From the NCBI RefSeq assembly GCF_035222275.1, contig NC_085881.1, forward strand, positions 2,480,001 through 2,544,000: a DNA stretch of 64,000 nucleotides, given 5' to 3'. Position 1 is the first letter of the stretch; each line of letters starts with the position of its first letter. Shown here piece after piece: positions 37,192-52,928 of this stretch. The position numbers and the translations under genes were made by a program. This DNA is from Podospora bellae-mahoneyi. Lineage: Eukaryota; Ascomycota; Sordariomycetes; Sordariales; Podosporaceae. The notes under the pieces were generated by a model, which was given only the letters and a program-made list of their open reading frames with translations, was not told the DNA's origin and did no database searches.

Positions 37192-38852
37192 CTAATCTTC
37201 AAAACCCTCCAGTATTTCACGGATTTGAGGGTCACTTATTGTTATCAGTGGTAAGAAGCCCCCCTCCTGATTAATACCCCGCATGAGTTCAAAGTACCTC
37301 ATGGGCATAAGCAGTGTCCTTAAAGAGGATCCGGCATCCTCGCCAATGCCATTCCAAAGCCCGGAGAGGTCCTTGGAGATGCACTCGTTGAAAATATGAT
37401 CTTGGGCGTATTTTGAGACCGTTGCCATATCAACGTTGGGGACAGTGGTATTTGGCGAGGTATTCCATATCGCCAAAACACAGCTGTTGTACAGAAAACG
37501 CATCGACGGCGTCAAATCGGTAAAATTGTATACCCTCCCGCCATCTTCATTGATGTAGCCATCTATCAAGATTAGTTAACAAGTTCGCGCCCGAGTCATT
37601 AACGTGGCGATGGAGTTTTCCCTCGCAAAGTTGGACGTACCTTGAAGCATGTTGATAGCCTCTTGACAGTCATCCTGCATAATTGGTGCAGTTGGAAAGG
37701 TGATATTGCCAAGAAAGGAAGGGGTGAACCCCGTCACGCTGTCAAAGATATTCTTTATGAGTTCGGTCGCGTTGAAACAACCACTTGAGACTGATCTGCG
37801 GGGAACTTTGGACTCCGAGCTGGATCTCGACGAGAGGTTAGCCGCAATAATAGAGTCATTTGCCCCAGAGGGCAGCTCCGCGTGCGAATGCCAGCCCATG
37901 ATCTCCCACCACGTTCTGACAGCTATGCTGGACGGTAAAAACTCCGTCTTCAGCCCACCAAAGGGGAAGGTAGTGTTATCGCCAACTCCCCAAACCGCTC
38001 CAGACTTGTTGGTGTTGATACAATGATCAAAAATGTAGTCCTTGGTCCACGACACAACTGTTTGCATCGGTACATCCGGGATCGGAATTGACTTGTTGAA
38101 GGCGGACTGGTAGAGGATGGCGCTGCACTTCTCGTTCATGATCCAGATGTAGTCCTTTGGGCTGTTGAATGTGTAGTTGGTGGTGTACTGGCCTGATCGT
38201 TGTTAGCTACCCAGATAAGACCTTCCGACTGGTAGGGACATTGACCTACTGGCAAGCGTGTCAAAGACACTTTGGCAGTCTTCGGTCCACTGAGCAAAGG
38301 CAGGCTTGAAACCCAATTCAAAACACAAAACGTTTGGCGGAAGTTTTGGCGGATCGTCCCTAGGATGGAGGACAGCAGGGGGGGTGAAATCCGGGTCCCA
38401 GTACATGAAGGTAAAATTCAGAGGGTTCTCCTTGTCTTCGTTGACCCAAGTCGCCGCGAGCGCACTCTCCACATGACATGTGAAATTCAACAAGCTGTCG
38501 ATGAGCTTGTCCTTTTTGATGATGGATACTTTGGTGGGACTGACGTTGCAGAAAAACCCCTCGCACAGTTTGGGCATTTTGATATCGCAGTGTCCAGGCT
38601 CGAGGGTCACATACTCCGAGGTGTAGTTGTCTGTACATTGTTCGTGTTAGAGAAACATGGGCCGGCTGTGTTGTTGTCTGACACGGGCATCTTGTGGAAC
38701 TATGTCGACATACCAGCATACTCAGCAATGAGTTCTGTGCAGTCTGCTGAGTGGAGGTATGCCTGTTCTGAGCAAGATCTCTCCTTCAACGAAGGCTGGG
38801 CGAATGCCAACCCAAGGAGGAGAGTAGGGAATAAGAGAATCCACAGCATCAT
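37192..38852 (-). CDS. Secreted Cys-rich protein with two internal copies of a DCQ module
   Basis: Four exons on the minus strand, 38852..38714, 38630..38250, 38192..37641 and 37562..37192, give 480 residues; all junctions are GT..AG and in phase. A signal peptide opens the protein (MMLWILLFPTLLLGLAFAQ). Many N-glycosylation sites (NYT, NFT, NTS, NAT) fit a secreted or cell-wall protein. A module recurs: DCQ-x(6)-L, then an aromatic segment, C-[SV]-[AL]-[IL]-[LA]-[YI], about 25 residues, D-[YH]-IF-[DN]-x-CI and a W-G/N-G tail. One copy starts EDCQSVFDTL, the other DDCQEAINML. Family members lie at 39.2-40.1 kb (broken), 58.8 kb (broken) and 59.9-61.1 kb. The pattern recalls small fungal effector-like proteins, but I cannot assign a named family. 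Confidence 0.75.
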
Positions 38853-39209
38853 GTCGAGTTGTGTTGTGAGTCTCGAGTGTGGTGTGTGTTTGATTTTGGG
38901 AAATTTGCGATTGGTTTCTGGAATCAGGCTGCCTTTTTCTCCAGAGAAGGACCAAAATATATACTTGAGAGGCAAGTAGGGAAGTCACAAATCACTGATG
39001 TCACCAAGTCCCGCTCGTATGTTTTGCGAGATCGGTTGACCGCACCTGCCATTTTACTTGTGTGACTAACATTCTCGGGTGCGGACCATCCACCTCGAAA
39101 GGCTCGAATTCTCCGCCAACAATGGCATCAGCTGCGGCATTTTACCCTTTGCTTCTGGCAAAAACAGGTCACGCCCTCCTCCCGTCCTCCTACCGCCCCA
39201 TCTTGTTGT

Positions 39210-40137
39210 TCAAGAGGCTGAGGCATCCCACAGGTTGATCGTACGTCGAATAGCGTCGCCGAGGGCGGTAGGCAAACTCCACACCATAAAGTAAGGATCA
39301 TTAACGTCCCGGATATCATCCTCTCCGTAAGGCCACCCACCCCACCAGTTGTGGGCGATACACGGCTTGAATATGTTTTGCTGGGCCGTATTGGCCAGGT
39401 CAGTCATGATGACTCCCGCCCTTGACGGGCAGTTGTAAACGAGGACACTGCAACTGCCGTTGTTGCCAGTGCAGTGGGCTTAGGCCTTGGGCTCGAATAA
39501 TTCCACTTTGTCGTCTCGGTTTCCGATTTCCAGTTCTTGTTAACAACCATGTGAAACCGAAACTACCGGCCCTCTATAGGTAGTAGGCATGTAGCAATGT
39601 CGTGTATTCTTATAGGGAACACTTACTCTAAAGCTGCTCTATTGCTGTCTGGCAGTCCTCCTTTACCGGTGTCGATGTCTTGTTTGACAGGAAACATCCC
39701 GTTGTGGGATTCTTTGATTTGCTGGGCAGGTCATCCTCGTTCGGGGGAGGACCAACAGCAACATCCGGGTCCTTCTGCCAGGCGAAATCGATGACCTTAT
39801 TGGTAGCGTTCCATGTCTCGGAAATGCCGTTTGTGATATGGCCCTGCTGGTAGAGGAATGCGGTAACGTCCAGCAGAATCTAGGTCAGATTGACATGTGC
39901 GATCTTTGGGTATATTTTACAGTTATATTGGACATTATATGCGTCAAAACTTATGGTACCTTCCGGGTCGGCGTGCTCTGCGGCGTATTCGTCGAATTGT
40001 TTGAGGACTTGATAGCAGTCGACTGCGCTCTCAATTGCTTTGAAGATAGGGCCACGCTGCATGGCCTGGACTTCAGATGATGCGGCAACAACCGACTTCA
40101 AAAGGTTGAAACAGAAAATGGGGGTGAGAACAATCAT
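39210..40137 (-). pseudogene. Broken copy of the DCQ-module secreted-protein family
   Basis: The minus strand starts with a good N-terminus (signal-like segment, then ESAVDCYQVLKQFDE), close to the intact gene at 59.9 kb (NELDCYHVLDQFN). Middle and C-terminal pieces follow in order, including GHITNGISETWNATNK, VKEDCQTAIEQL, CSVLVYNCPSRAG and the WWGGWPYGEDD tail, which corresponds to WYGGWQKNN of the paralogue. The parts cannot be read as one protein with normal introns, and at least two breaks are apparent. It lies 350 bp upstream of the intact gene of the same family on the same strand, so it may be a decayed tandem duplicate. It is also possible that an unusual splice pattern keeps part of it functional. 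Confidence 0.6.
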
Positions 40138-41019
40138 GATGATGTTGATGTTTTCCTTGGTCTCTCGGAGATGTGGATGATGATGATGTTTAAGAAATTA
40201 GCTGTACACTTATCAAAGATCTCCCTGTTATATAGCCAACAATAAGGAGAGACAATTTTAGAAATGTCGGAAACTGTTACATCCGCCGGTTCCGTTACAA
40301 TTGATTCGTTTCATCTACTGTTTTTATCTCCCGTCTGACAGATGTGTTTGCTTTGCAAGCAAAGAAACATACGTGCGTATTGTAGCTACCATTCATGATT
40401 CCTTGTCTTTATTGGATGAGAATTGTAGCGAAAATCTCGGGCATATGTGACAGGAAATCAACACTTACTATATCAATCTCTAGTTCCATATCGCCAATTA
40501 AGCTCCGGATGTGGGACAATCTCGCTGTTCCCAGTGACTCCTCGTTGGGCTCGCTGACAACCTCATGTTGGGTGTCAACAAGGGTTTGTTGCCTGTTTGG
40601 CGAATTTGATTCGTAATCGCGCTTTAATTCATAAAGGCCAGCATATGCCACTTTTCAAGCCAAACGTGCCACATTTCCATCAAATTTGAAAATCTTTTCG
40701 AATTTCCATCATTCGGCTGTGGTAGTCAATCGTCAAGCTAGTGCGTGGCGTGTGGTTAGATTGAGCCATGTCTCAGGAATGGGATGTAGCGCCTGCTGCA
40801 GTTGTGACAGACTTTGTCGAGCGGTAAGCAAACCACCTTCCATTCCAACCTCCCAGCATTGTGTCAACAGTAACGGCTGACCAATTTTCATTGATTGCTT
40901 AGCTGTTCTCAATTACACCTCCCTCTTGTCATTCTTTCAGCGTCTTGCATCTTGCTCACATGGCAATTGTGAAAAACATCACCCGCCCAACAACGTACCG
41001 CTCAACACCCCGCCAAATC
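40138..41019. other. Region between secreted-protein relic and ABC transporter relic
   Basis: 880 bp without a clear gene. A short stretch near 40785-40830 (VAPAAVVTDFVER then a GTAAGC donor) could be the lost first exon of the ABC transporter relic, but I cannot show this. Confidence 0.4.
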
Positions 41020-45383
<4,364 letters not shown>

Positions 45384-45962
45384 TGTTACGGACCTCGCAT
45401 TTATTTGTTTTGAATGTGATGAAGCAAGCTCATGAAGAGTAAGATATAGTGCAGCTGATATAGTAAGGTAAGTGGCTAAATCTTCCACTATCAAGCTAGA
45501 ATTTCTTCGGATAAAGAGGCCTAAAAATGAGGATGCTTTCAGACCCTAAACTTGTTTTGTATTCCAAACAAATTATGGCCCTCATCGGAGACTTGTACGG
45601 CCACCATAAGGTCAACGTGGGCCTGCATTGAAAAGTGTTGATACTATTGCACCCATTCGGAGGGTCAGCACTTGGCCGCTGGTATGTGAGGAGAGGGAAT
45701 TTCACCCCATTTTTGCCATCCGATCGAGGCAAAACTCAGCAGACCTTTTCTCAAAGCCGCAAGACCAAACCACGATGTTCGGTACTTTTTTGTTGTCTCT
45801 TTAAAACTCCCGATGTCCCGCGGTCCTCCCAGGCTGTTTTATTTCGCCGTTCAATTTATCATGAATGATTTTTTTTTCTTTGGAAAAAGGACGACGTAAC
45901 GAACACGACACTACACACAGTCTAATAAACCATCAATCCAAACCAATCTAATATCAACATCA
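45384..45962. other. Intergenic region
   Basis: 579 bp with no coding signal. The last 100 bp are A/C-rich and probably form the leader of the next gene. Confidence 0.5.
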
Positions 45963-47051
45963 ATGCCAGATGCATTCGTTGATACAGGGTGGCACCATTG
46001 CAACACCCTCGAGGCAGCTGACGTGTGGGACAAGCCAACTCACCCATACCAGTTCGTGGTGATCACAGACTCCGCGGGCACAAAAACCATTGTTATATGC
46101 CCAGTCTCTTCCACGGCTCGTTTAGCTCCAACATTGAGCAGCCACAGGATCTCAACTGAGGGGACACCTCATATCGCTGCTCGAAACCGGTCAATAAAAA
46201 ACAAAGCACGATCACATTCCCGTAGAATCACACCACGCAGCCCTCAACAATCGTATGGATACAGCCCCGATTATGACGACAACGATACCCCTTCCTCATC
46301 CTCGAGACCAACTTACACTGGCTACGAAAGCTCTTCGCGATCAAGCAGTAACACCAGAACCCACGCTCCCCAGGGACAACAATCAATCCCGGATACTTCT
46401 TATCCCCCATTCTCATCAGCCGCATCTTCCTCCTCTCGATCATCAATATCACCCCCCTCACAAAGACAACAGCCTCCTACAGCGGCGTTGGATCCCCCTG
46501 TGCACAAATCTTCAGTCACAAACTCGGAAGAGTCTACTCACCCACTTGATAATAGCAGCACAACCTCGGAAAATCATGGCACAGATGATCAACCACCTGC
46601 ACCCCTAATCAAACCTTCTACACCACCTCCTCCCCCTTCTTCCCAACCATCAACCACCAGCCCTCAACCAACCCCCACCCCAACTCCTGCTGGTCCAGAT
46701 CTTCAGCTCCCTTCCATCCCCGGAATAACAGACAACAACAACAACAATAACCCTGGTCCCGAAGCTCAAAAACCTTTCGACGTCGCTAATCTACTCAAGA
46801 TAGGCGGCAGCTCAGTCTTAGGGGGCGGGTTGACGCTCGTAGCGATTTTTTTTCTGGTCAAGTACTTTATAAGGAGAAAGCATGGTAAACAGGGTGGTGA
46901 GGGAGGGGATGCTGAAGGGAAGAATGGTGATTTGGAGGCTGGACTTGGGGTGATGGGCGTTGGGCTTGGTGGGATAGGGATTGGACAACAACAGCCGCAT
47001 CAGCAACAGATTGTCGACGATGGGAGCGGTAGTCAGCCGGCTGGTATATGA
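45963..47051 (+). CDS. Hypothetical single-span membrane protein, Ser/Pro/Thr-rich
   Basis: A single open frame of 362 residues. I do not recognise the family. Residues about 85-260 are Ser/Thr/Pro-rich with polyproline and polyasparagine tracts, as in heavily O-glycosylated surface proteins. One hydrophobic segment near residue 280 (SVLGGGLTLVAIFFLVKYF) is followed at once by basic residues (IRRKHGKQ) and a Gly/Gln-rich tail, which fits a type I topology with a cytosolic C-terminus. No N-terminal signal peptide is visible, which is odd for such a protein; a missed upstream exon may supply it. The layout recalls fungal wall-stress sensors in outline only, since no WSC or other Cys domain is present. 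Confidence 0.5.
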   Translation: MPDAFVDTGWHHCNTLEAADVWDKPTHPYQFVVITDSAGTKTIVICPVSSTARLAPTLSSHRISTEGTPHIAARNRSIKNKARSHSRRITPRSPQQSYGYSPDYDDNDTPSSSSRPTYTGYESSSRSSSNTRTHAPQGQQSIPDTSYPPFSSAASSSSRSSISPPSQRQQPPTAALDPPVHKSSVTNSEESTHPLDNSSTTSENHGTDDQPPAPLIKPSTPPPPPSSQPSTTSPQPTPTPTPAGPDLQLPSIPGITDNNNNNNPGPEAQKPFDVANLLKIGGSSVLGGGLTLVAIFFLVKYFIRRKHGKQGGEGGDAEGKNGDLEAGLGVMGVGLGGIGIGQQQPHQQQIVDDGSGSQPAGI

Positions 47052-48119
47052 CGGTCAAGGGGGCCGGGAGCTGCTGCTCAGCCTGGCTCCCGGTTGGCGA
47101 TGACGACGACCACGAAGATGGGGGCATTGGGTTATGCAATTCCGCAGCTGGTGCCTTTTCTCCTGGCTGGGGATTTCGTGAGGCATTTTCGGCGGTGATG
47201 GATGGGGTTGATCTGGATTTTGAGGGCTGGAGTTTGTATAATCTCCATCAGCGAGGCGTTGAGGAATAGTACCAATTTGTTTATCAGATTTCCATCGGGC
47301 CTCGCAATCAGTCATCATGCACATGCGCCGCGTGGGTCGGGGTTGCCAAAAAATTCCACATAATTCCAGACCCGTCGGTTCAGCCTCCCTCCCTCGTGAA
47401 AGTTACACCAAGGCATGTGTTATGGAACAGTTGATTTCCTTGGGCGTGGGTTTTTGGGCTTCATAGCCTCAACTGCGCCTTCAACGACCCAGCCCGAACG
47501 GGTGCGACCGGGCGGGTCCAACACGTCACCAAAGTTGAGCCCCGGCTCCGGCGCTGTTTAGGGGCAGGTAGTAGGTAGGACCATGAAACCTAAAATGCTT
47601 GATCATCTGTGTGTTCCGCTGCGGCTTTTTTTCTTTCTTTTTTCCTTTTTTCACCCTGTCAATTCTTTCTCGCTGCTGGTGACTTTTTTTTTGTCTTGTG
47701 TTCGGGTTGACGGATTGAATTGTGCGGCCGAGAGAGCTTTGAATGAAGAGGGATTCCGAGACTTGATTGAGAAGGCGCAGCAACAACCAACTTCGATCGC
47801 CGATGGCACATAAGAATCTGTGTGTTCCGTTTTTGGGTTTGTGATACGAAAAAAAAAAGTGAGTGGAAAAGGGGGATGTTGGAAATGGTTGTTCATTTCA
47901 TTGACAGAGAGTGGAACGGCCTGGCTAGAGATATCACCTCGAAACAAGCATCAACCTTGAAATACATATCAAAGGCTTTAAATTAACTCGATAACTCTGC
48001 GCAAAACATCCCAAGGTCAGTAGAAGTTTTCACCACCAGGAATGTCACCAACATAAAGCCAGCTAACGCCCTTAGCAGATCCTCACGAGGAATTTTGGCC
48101 GGTCAACTAATACCTCACA
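47052..48119. other. Intergenic region
   Basis: 1.07 kb. A T-rich, hydrophobic 76-codon ORF (47583..47813) is open on the plus strand but its composition is that of a simple T/C tract, so it is not called. Nothing else was seen. Confidence 0.5.
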
Positions 48120-48515
48120 ATGGCTCCCATCAATTCGTCTCCCGTCGATGCCACAAGACCACCCCCAATAAGCGAATGGACCGGTTTTATGGTTACTCTA
48201 TTCGCGATACCCTGCATCCTCATGACCATCGCAGCAGTCTGGGCAGTATGGAGGCAGAAGCAAACCCGCACAATGTCTTTGGTTGTTAGTATGGACTATG
48301 AAGTTACTGAGGTGGCCAACGTTCGGACGGCTCTCTTGGCTCTACCCTCTACACCACAACTCAAGGCCAAAAACACGCTTGAAATCCCGGGAATGTACAC
48401 TCCATCAATCAGTCCGGCGCTGTCGGGGAGGACAGAAATCGCATCGCCTGTGGAGGAAGAGCAGCGGCACAAGTTCAAGGATATTCCCGAGTTTTCAATC
48501 AGCAGGGCGACATGA
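48120..48515 (+). CDS. Small single-span membrane protein (131 aa)
   Basis: A single exon of 131 residues with a strong start context (CACAATGGC). A short polar N-terminus is followed by one hydrophobic span at residues 20-43 (WTGFMVTLFAIPCILMTIAA) and then basic residues (WRQKQTR), so the C-terminal 85 residues are predicted to be cytosolic. That part is polar with no motif I know. There is no cleavable signal peptide. It is one of several short intronless genes for single-span proteins between 46 and 53 kb. The family is unrecognised; the call rests on the start context, the TM segment and the positive-inside pattern. Confidence 0.5.
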   Translation: MAPINSSPVDATRPPPISEWTGFMVTLFAIPCILMTIAAVWAVWRQKQTRTMSLVVSMDYEVTEVANVRTALLALPSTPQLKAKNTLEIPGMYTPSISPALSGRTEIASPVEEEQRHKFKDIPEFSISRAT

Positions 48516-49318
48516 AAGGGGCTAATGAGCATTGTTTGGCATTCAGAGGCGTTGTGGGCACTAAACGGCATACCTACCTATAAGGCATGGCAGAGAGTTA
48601 CCAAGCAGAAGGCACACCTATTCACTGGACATGCGTTGACGGGGAAAGCGCGACTGTCACGCCTGCCCCCCCGGAGGCGCTGGTGATGTGATCACGCAAT
48701 TGCTGCCTGGTAATGAAACACTTCTCCATCATTCATGTAAGGCCATGAAATCACAAGAAATGAGAACTGCAATCAAAATTCATTGATCAAGTTCTCATCG
48801 GACTCCAGCAAAATTCACTCACCTCCGAAACCTCGATGCTGCCCTCAACACCGACGGACCAGTTTCAGGCCCGCTCGCCGGCTCCGAATCGGAACCAAAC
48901 CGAAGGAGGACGCTACTTCCTGCCTCCACCGCGTTGCAAACCGCCCGGCTTTGGTCCAGCCGGTGAGCTGGTGCCGACTCAAACTGCTCGCCTAGCCCAG
49001 GAGGCAATACAGTCCGTCGAGACGCGAACTGCAGAGTCACGTCAGAAACTAGCGGGACAGCGGAGACCGTTCGATCTGAAATGTTTTGGTCATTCAATTT
49101 GGTGGTCAGATCGCAATCGGAAGCCGTGCGTGTGACAGTAGCTGACCACCCATTCAACACTACGACCTGTCTTGAGCATGGCAATCCTGCGACTTTCCTG
49201 ATCTGCTTCATCAACAAGCACTCACTCTTACGCCCAAGTCCCCCATTGTTTCCGATCGCTCTTACAAGACCTTCAGGCCACCCGAGTCAGACGTCCAAAC
49301 CCGGAGCCCCACTTCAAA
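48516..49318. other. Intergenic region
   Basis: 803 bp between two small membrane-protein genes. ORFs on both strands around 48820-49220 overlap each other and have no recognisable feature. Confidence 0.5.
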
Positions 49319-49747
49319 ATGGGCGGCGCTGACGATGACATTCCCATCCCGGACATCCCGGCTCACGTCTATGTGATCATCGGCTGCGTGGCCGTCTCGC
49401 TAGCCTTGTCGCAGATACTCGGGCTGTGGCTGACGGGGTTTAAGGAGCCGACTCCGACGGGGCCGGTGTATGTTAGGACGACTAGGACGCTGCATGATAA
49501 GCCGAGTGAGTCGACGCTTGTGGGTGTGGGGGATGCTCTGACAGGGGCGCTGTCTATGGACGCTACGGGAAGAGAGTCTGGGGAGGTTGGGGAGTCGGTG
49601 GAGGGGAAGAAGGTTGGGGAGGTGGAGAAAATCAAAGAGGAAGGGGATATCAAGGAAGATAACAAAGAGACAGAGGATATCAAGGAGGATAACGAGAGTG
49701 GGGAGATCAGGGAGCCGGATGGGATCAAGGAGAAGCATGAGGTGTAG
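49319..49747 (+). CDS. Small single-span membrane protein with charged tail (142 aa)
   Basis: A single exon of 142 residues with a good start context (CAAAATGGGC). The acidic N-terminus (MGGADDDIPIPDIP) precedes one hydrophobic span at residues 17-38 (YVIIGCVAVSLALSQILGLW). The remaining 100 residues are highly charged, ending in an imperfect repeat of Lys/Glu/Asp/Ile units such as IKEEGDIKEDNKETED and IKEDNESGEIREPDGIKE. The DNA of the repeat is purine-rich on the coding strand (about 49590-49740). No named family is recognised. The tail is likely to be cytosolic and extended or helical. Confidence 0.5.
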   Translation: MGGADDDIPIPDIPAHVYVIIGCVAVSLALSQILGLWLTGFKEPTPTGPVYVRTTRTLHDKPSESTLVGVGDALTGALSMDATGRESGEVGESVEGKKVGEVEKIKEEGDIKEDNKETEDIKEDNESGEIREPDGIKEKHEV

Positions 49748-50387
49748 ATGGGGTGATTTTGGTGGATGGACGCGCTGCTTTTGATACCTGGGAACGAAAG
49801 GGAATTATTGACTGGTTGGTGCGTTGAATTTTGAAGCTGGGATTTCTTTCGAGAGTGTATGGATATGTATGATAAAGCCGACCAACCTTTGAGAATGTAC
49901 CACTATCACTTTTACTAAGGCTCACATACTCACTATCGTGATGTGTTGTACTCTTTGTTTCTACCTAACTGTGCCATTTCTGCAGGCTGACTCTTGTCTT
50001 ATCTACACTTCTAAACGACCTCTGTTTGCTCGCCTAGCTCAATAAGTATTTATCCTGCCTTTCTTCCATCCTGATATTCAAGTACCTTGATGGCTCTTTT
50101 TCCAGTTCCTGACCGGGATGTTTCAAAAGCAGTCTCAAATTCCCGTGTTGTATCAAATGGCAGGTCTGCTGTTAAATGTACTTTGGTGAAGCCAGATAGC
50201 TACTGATGGTATTTGCCACACACATTGCTAATATTTGCCCTACGTGCCTGGTATCATGTTTCCTAGGTTGTTTTCCATACCCACGATCATTACATATCAC
50301 CCACTTACAGCTAACTATCACCCGCTACATCTCGATACCTATCTCTTCTTTTCAGCCACTGTCTACCTACAAAAGCGAACATTCAAA
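49748..50387. other. Intergenic region
   Basis: 640 bp, pyrimidine-rich towards the next gene, with no coding signal. Confidence 0.5.
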
Positions 50388-50874
50388 ATGCCCACAAACG
50401 CCGAAACAGCCCTCGGCATCATCGTCGCCTTTCTCGTCGACGTCATCCTCGTCGTCCTTATCTGGCTCACCACTGAACACTGCAACAAAAGGTGCAAAAG
50501 CAAGGCACACCAGCAAATTCCGCTTCACCACACCGGTACTACAGCCTCCTTCCCTTTCCTCATTCAAGAGACGTAAACAAACAAACAGCTACAGCCTAGA
50601 CCGCCTTCACCCCGAGGACATAGAGCTACACCCCCAATACCGCACTGAAACCTTGACCAAACCACCTCCAGCACGCCCTCATCGGCCTTCAACTCCATGG
50701 CCTCCTCCTCTCCGTACTGCTAGACCGCGCTCTTACAACCGCGACTCTCCTACCCTACCAAGACCCGTCTCTTCCTCATCAATCGAAGAAAAGGGAAAAG
50801 AACCTGAGAGATTCTATGAAGCATCGTCTTCAAAGCCACCGACAGCGACGGCATCAGCGGCGGCGGTGAAATAG
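50388..50874 (+). CDS. Small single-span membrane protein, frame change unresolved
   Basis: ATG 50388 (context TCAAAATGCC) opens a frame with one hydrophobic span at residues 8-29 (ALGIIVAFLVDVILVVLIWL) followed by CNKRCKSK. This frame stops at 50574-50576 after 62 residues. A second frame, offset by one base and open to 50874, overlaps it and looks more protein-like downstream (SLSSFKRRKQTNSYSLDRLH, DIELHPQYRTETLTK). The two would join in phase across a 22-base stretch with GT..AG ends (50492..50513 or one base either side), far too short for a normal intron. The alternatives are a 62-residue protein, a one-base shift in the genome or assembly, or an unrecognised intron. Confidence 0.45.
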
Positions 50875-50876
50875 GG

Positions 50877-52430
50877 GAGAGTGGAGATGAATGGCTTGGC
50901 ATCCAGGGGTAAAAAAGGGGGTCTTCACCACCGTCGGTAGAGCCATTTTGAGGGACCAATCTGGGGATTATTATGTTGCAGAACTCATACACAAAAACAA
51001 TTCTACTACAAGATGTAACCGAAATATGAACAGATCCCTTCTGACTACCTACCAAAGACAAATACATTGCTGCATAGAAACCTGGGTAAAACAGTGATAA
51101 CAAACAAAACACAAGTCCACCCGGTAAACCCAATCCTCTGAACCATAACCATTCTGTTTGTTCCACGGTGACCTTGCTGGCCACCAACAAAGCCGACATC
51201 GCTCCTCCGGACCATCGGCTCCCTATCGGCCCAACACAAAACCACGGGAAATGTCGTGGCATACATGATACAACACCCCCTATCTCTTCAGCGTGGCAAC
51301 TGGCAACCACCACCACCACCACCGTGGCAATCCGTGCATCAGTCACACGCGAGTTCCCGTACCAACCCCCCTCGATTGGTAGTGAATAATCCCGCTCTCT
51401 CTTCTGACTCCTCACCCATTCGTCATCATCCTTCGTCTGGCAACCACGGAAAAATGACATGACCCATGATAGATTCTGTGTGTCAAGTGGCGAGCACTGT
51501 GCCTGCCATTTTCTTCTCGATCGTACGCCATGCTATGCACACAGAATCTTACAACACGGCTTGTGAAACCTGACAATAACAAACACCACTCCAGAGACAG
51601 CATATTGACTCAAGTCACGACAGTAGACCAAAAAGAGTGGGATAACGCTCATGCCTCAGCATCGAGCTCCGATTTCATTTGTTCGTTCCCTCTCGGGGCT
51701 GGCTACCTATCACCCATCCTGATGAGAGCGCGTTATCCCGTCGCTTAATATCGTGATATGTTGATATGATGATGATTAAGTTCCCAAAGCCAACCACACA
51801 CACCCACAAGTCGGAGGCTTCCTCTATCCCAGTCCACCACCACCACACCCCTGATGCTATCAGAAAGACACCTTGGTACCCCTTTGGCCCGATTTATACT
51901 TGTCGCTTGTAGCAGCCCGCCAGCCCATATCCACAGAGGAAAACCCCCTCAACTGACAAAAGTGATGCAACTCCACAACGCCGTCGCATAACATGTCTAA
52001 AACCACCAATGAAACCCCAGTAGACAACGAGGGAAAAGAAATAACAATAACGCCGGGACCGCGGTGGGTCATGGACCAAAGTATCCCCTTTTGGCCAAAA
52101 ATGATTATACAGAGACTAACAAAAAACCAGCAGATGCGCGGGGGGTATCATATGGGGCGGAGGGGTGAAAAAACCGTTGTCGCTCTCGGTGGCCGCACTT
52201 TCCCACAGAGGAACAAATTTACTGGAACCCGGAAAACTGCGTAATGCATCAAGATGTAGAGGTCGCCACACGCTGCTCAGACGTTGTCGCGGTTCCCCAG
52301 AAGGAGATCGATATGCCGTGACAAAGGAGACGATAAAAGATAATTCGGGGGTCGGTTCGGGCTGTGCCGCAAGAAACGGGTCGAGCCGTCGATAGAAAGA
52401 GCCGTGAGAAAGAGATAGTGCTGACAGTGC
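50877..52430. other. Intergenic region
   Basis: 1.55 kb with short CA/CCA runs (for example 51305-51320) and no supported gene. Confidence 0.5.
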
Positions 52431-52928
52431 TTAGCTATTCTGGGTCTCGCTGCGCCAGATGCCCGCGCCGAGAGGCTTGCTGACTCCAAATCCTACACCG
52501 ACTGCAATGCCGACAATGAGGAAGATGAGTAGGATCTTGACGAGAATTCGGTTCCGTTTGCTGAGGCCGGCGAGGCAGTTGCAGGCGCGCCGATTCTTTT
52601 TGGCGGCCTTGGCTTTTCGCTTCCAGTGATCTTGCCCGGGCCAAACTTGGCAATCGGTTCCTCCCTTTGTGCACTCGGCTGATCTCTTGTGGCTGTTCTC
52701 GTTGGTGATCATGGCCTCGATATCGGTGTCGAAGGGGTTTAATCGGTGAGTGGTAGCTGGTGTAGATAAGTCCGAGAGTCGCGACGCTGACGTGTCCTTC
52801 TCGGTCAGTGTTGGGAATGGTTCGGGTGTGAGTGTCTCTTGAGAAGTCTTGGTAGACAGCCGGGACATTGACGTCGTCTCGACGGTCAAGCCTGGCTTGT
52901 TGTTGTTGTTATCTGTTAGAGAAGCCAT
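52431..52928 (-). CDS. Conserved fungal single-span membrane protein (165 aa)
   Basis: A single exon on the minus strand. The N-terminal 90 residues are polar and Ser/Thr-rich with an Asn run (MASLTDNNNNKPG). Next comes a Cys/Trp-containing basic block (ECTKGGTDCQVWPGQDHWK, then KKNRRACNCLAGLSKRNR). One hydrophobic span follows at about residues 130-148 (ILVKILLIFLIVGIAVGVGF), then a short tail. The basic block just before the span points to a cytosolic N-terminus and a short C-terminal part outside or in a lumen. I recall proteins with this block and span order in other Sordariomycetes, all uncharacterised. Of the five small membrane-protein genes in this stretch, this is the best supported. 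Confidence 0.65.
   Translation of the reverse strand: MASLTDNNNNKPGLTVETTSMSRLSTKTSQETLTPEPFPTLTEKDTSASRLSDLSTPATTHRLNPFDTDIEAMITNENSHKRSAECTKGGTDCQVWPGQDHWKRKAKAAKKNRRACNCLAGLSKRNRILVKILLIFLIVGIAVGVGFGVSKPLGAGIWRSETQNS

Noticed and set aside
47583-47813. 76-codon hydrophobic ORF
   Set aside because: The hydrophobic residues come from a T/C-rich simple tract and the tail has no recognisable feature.
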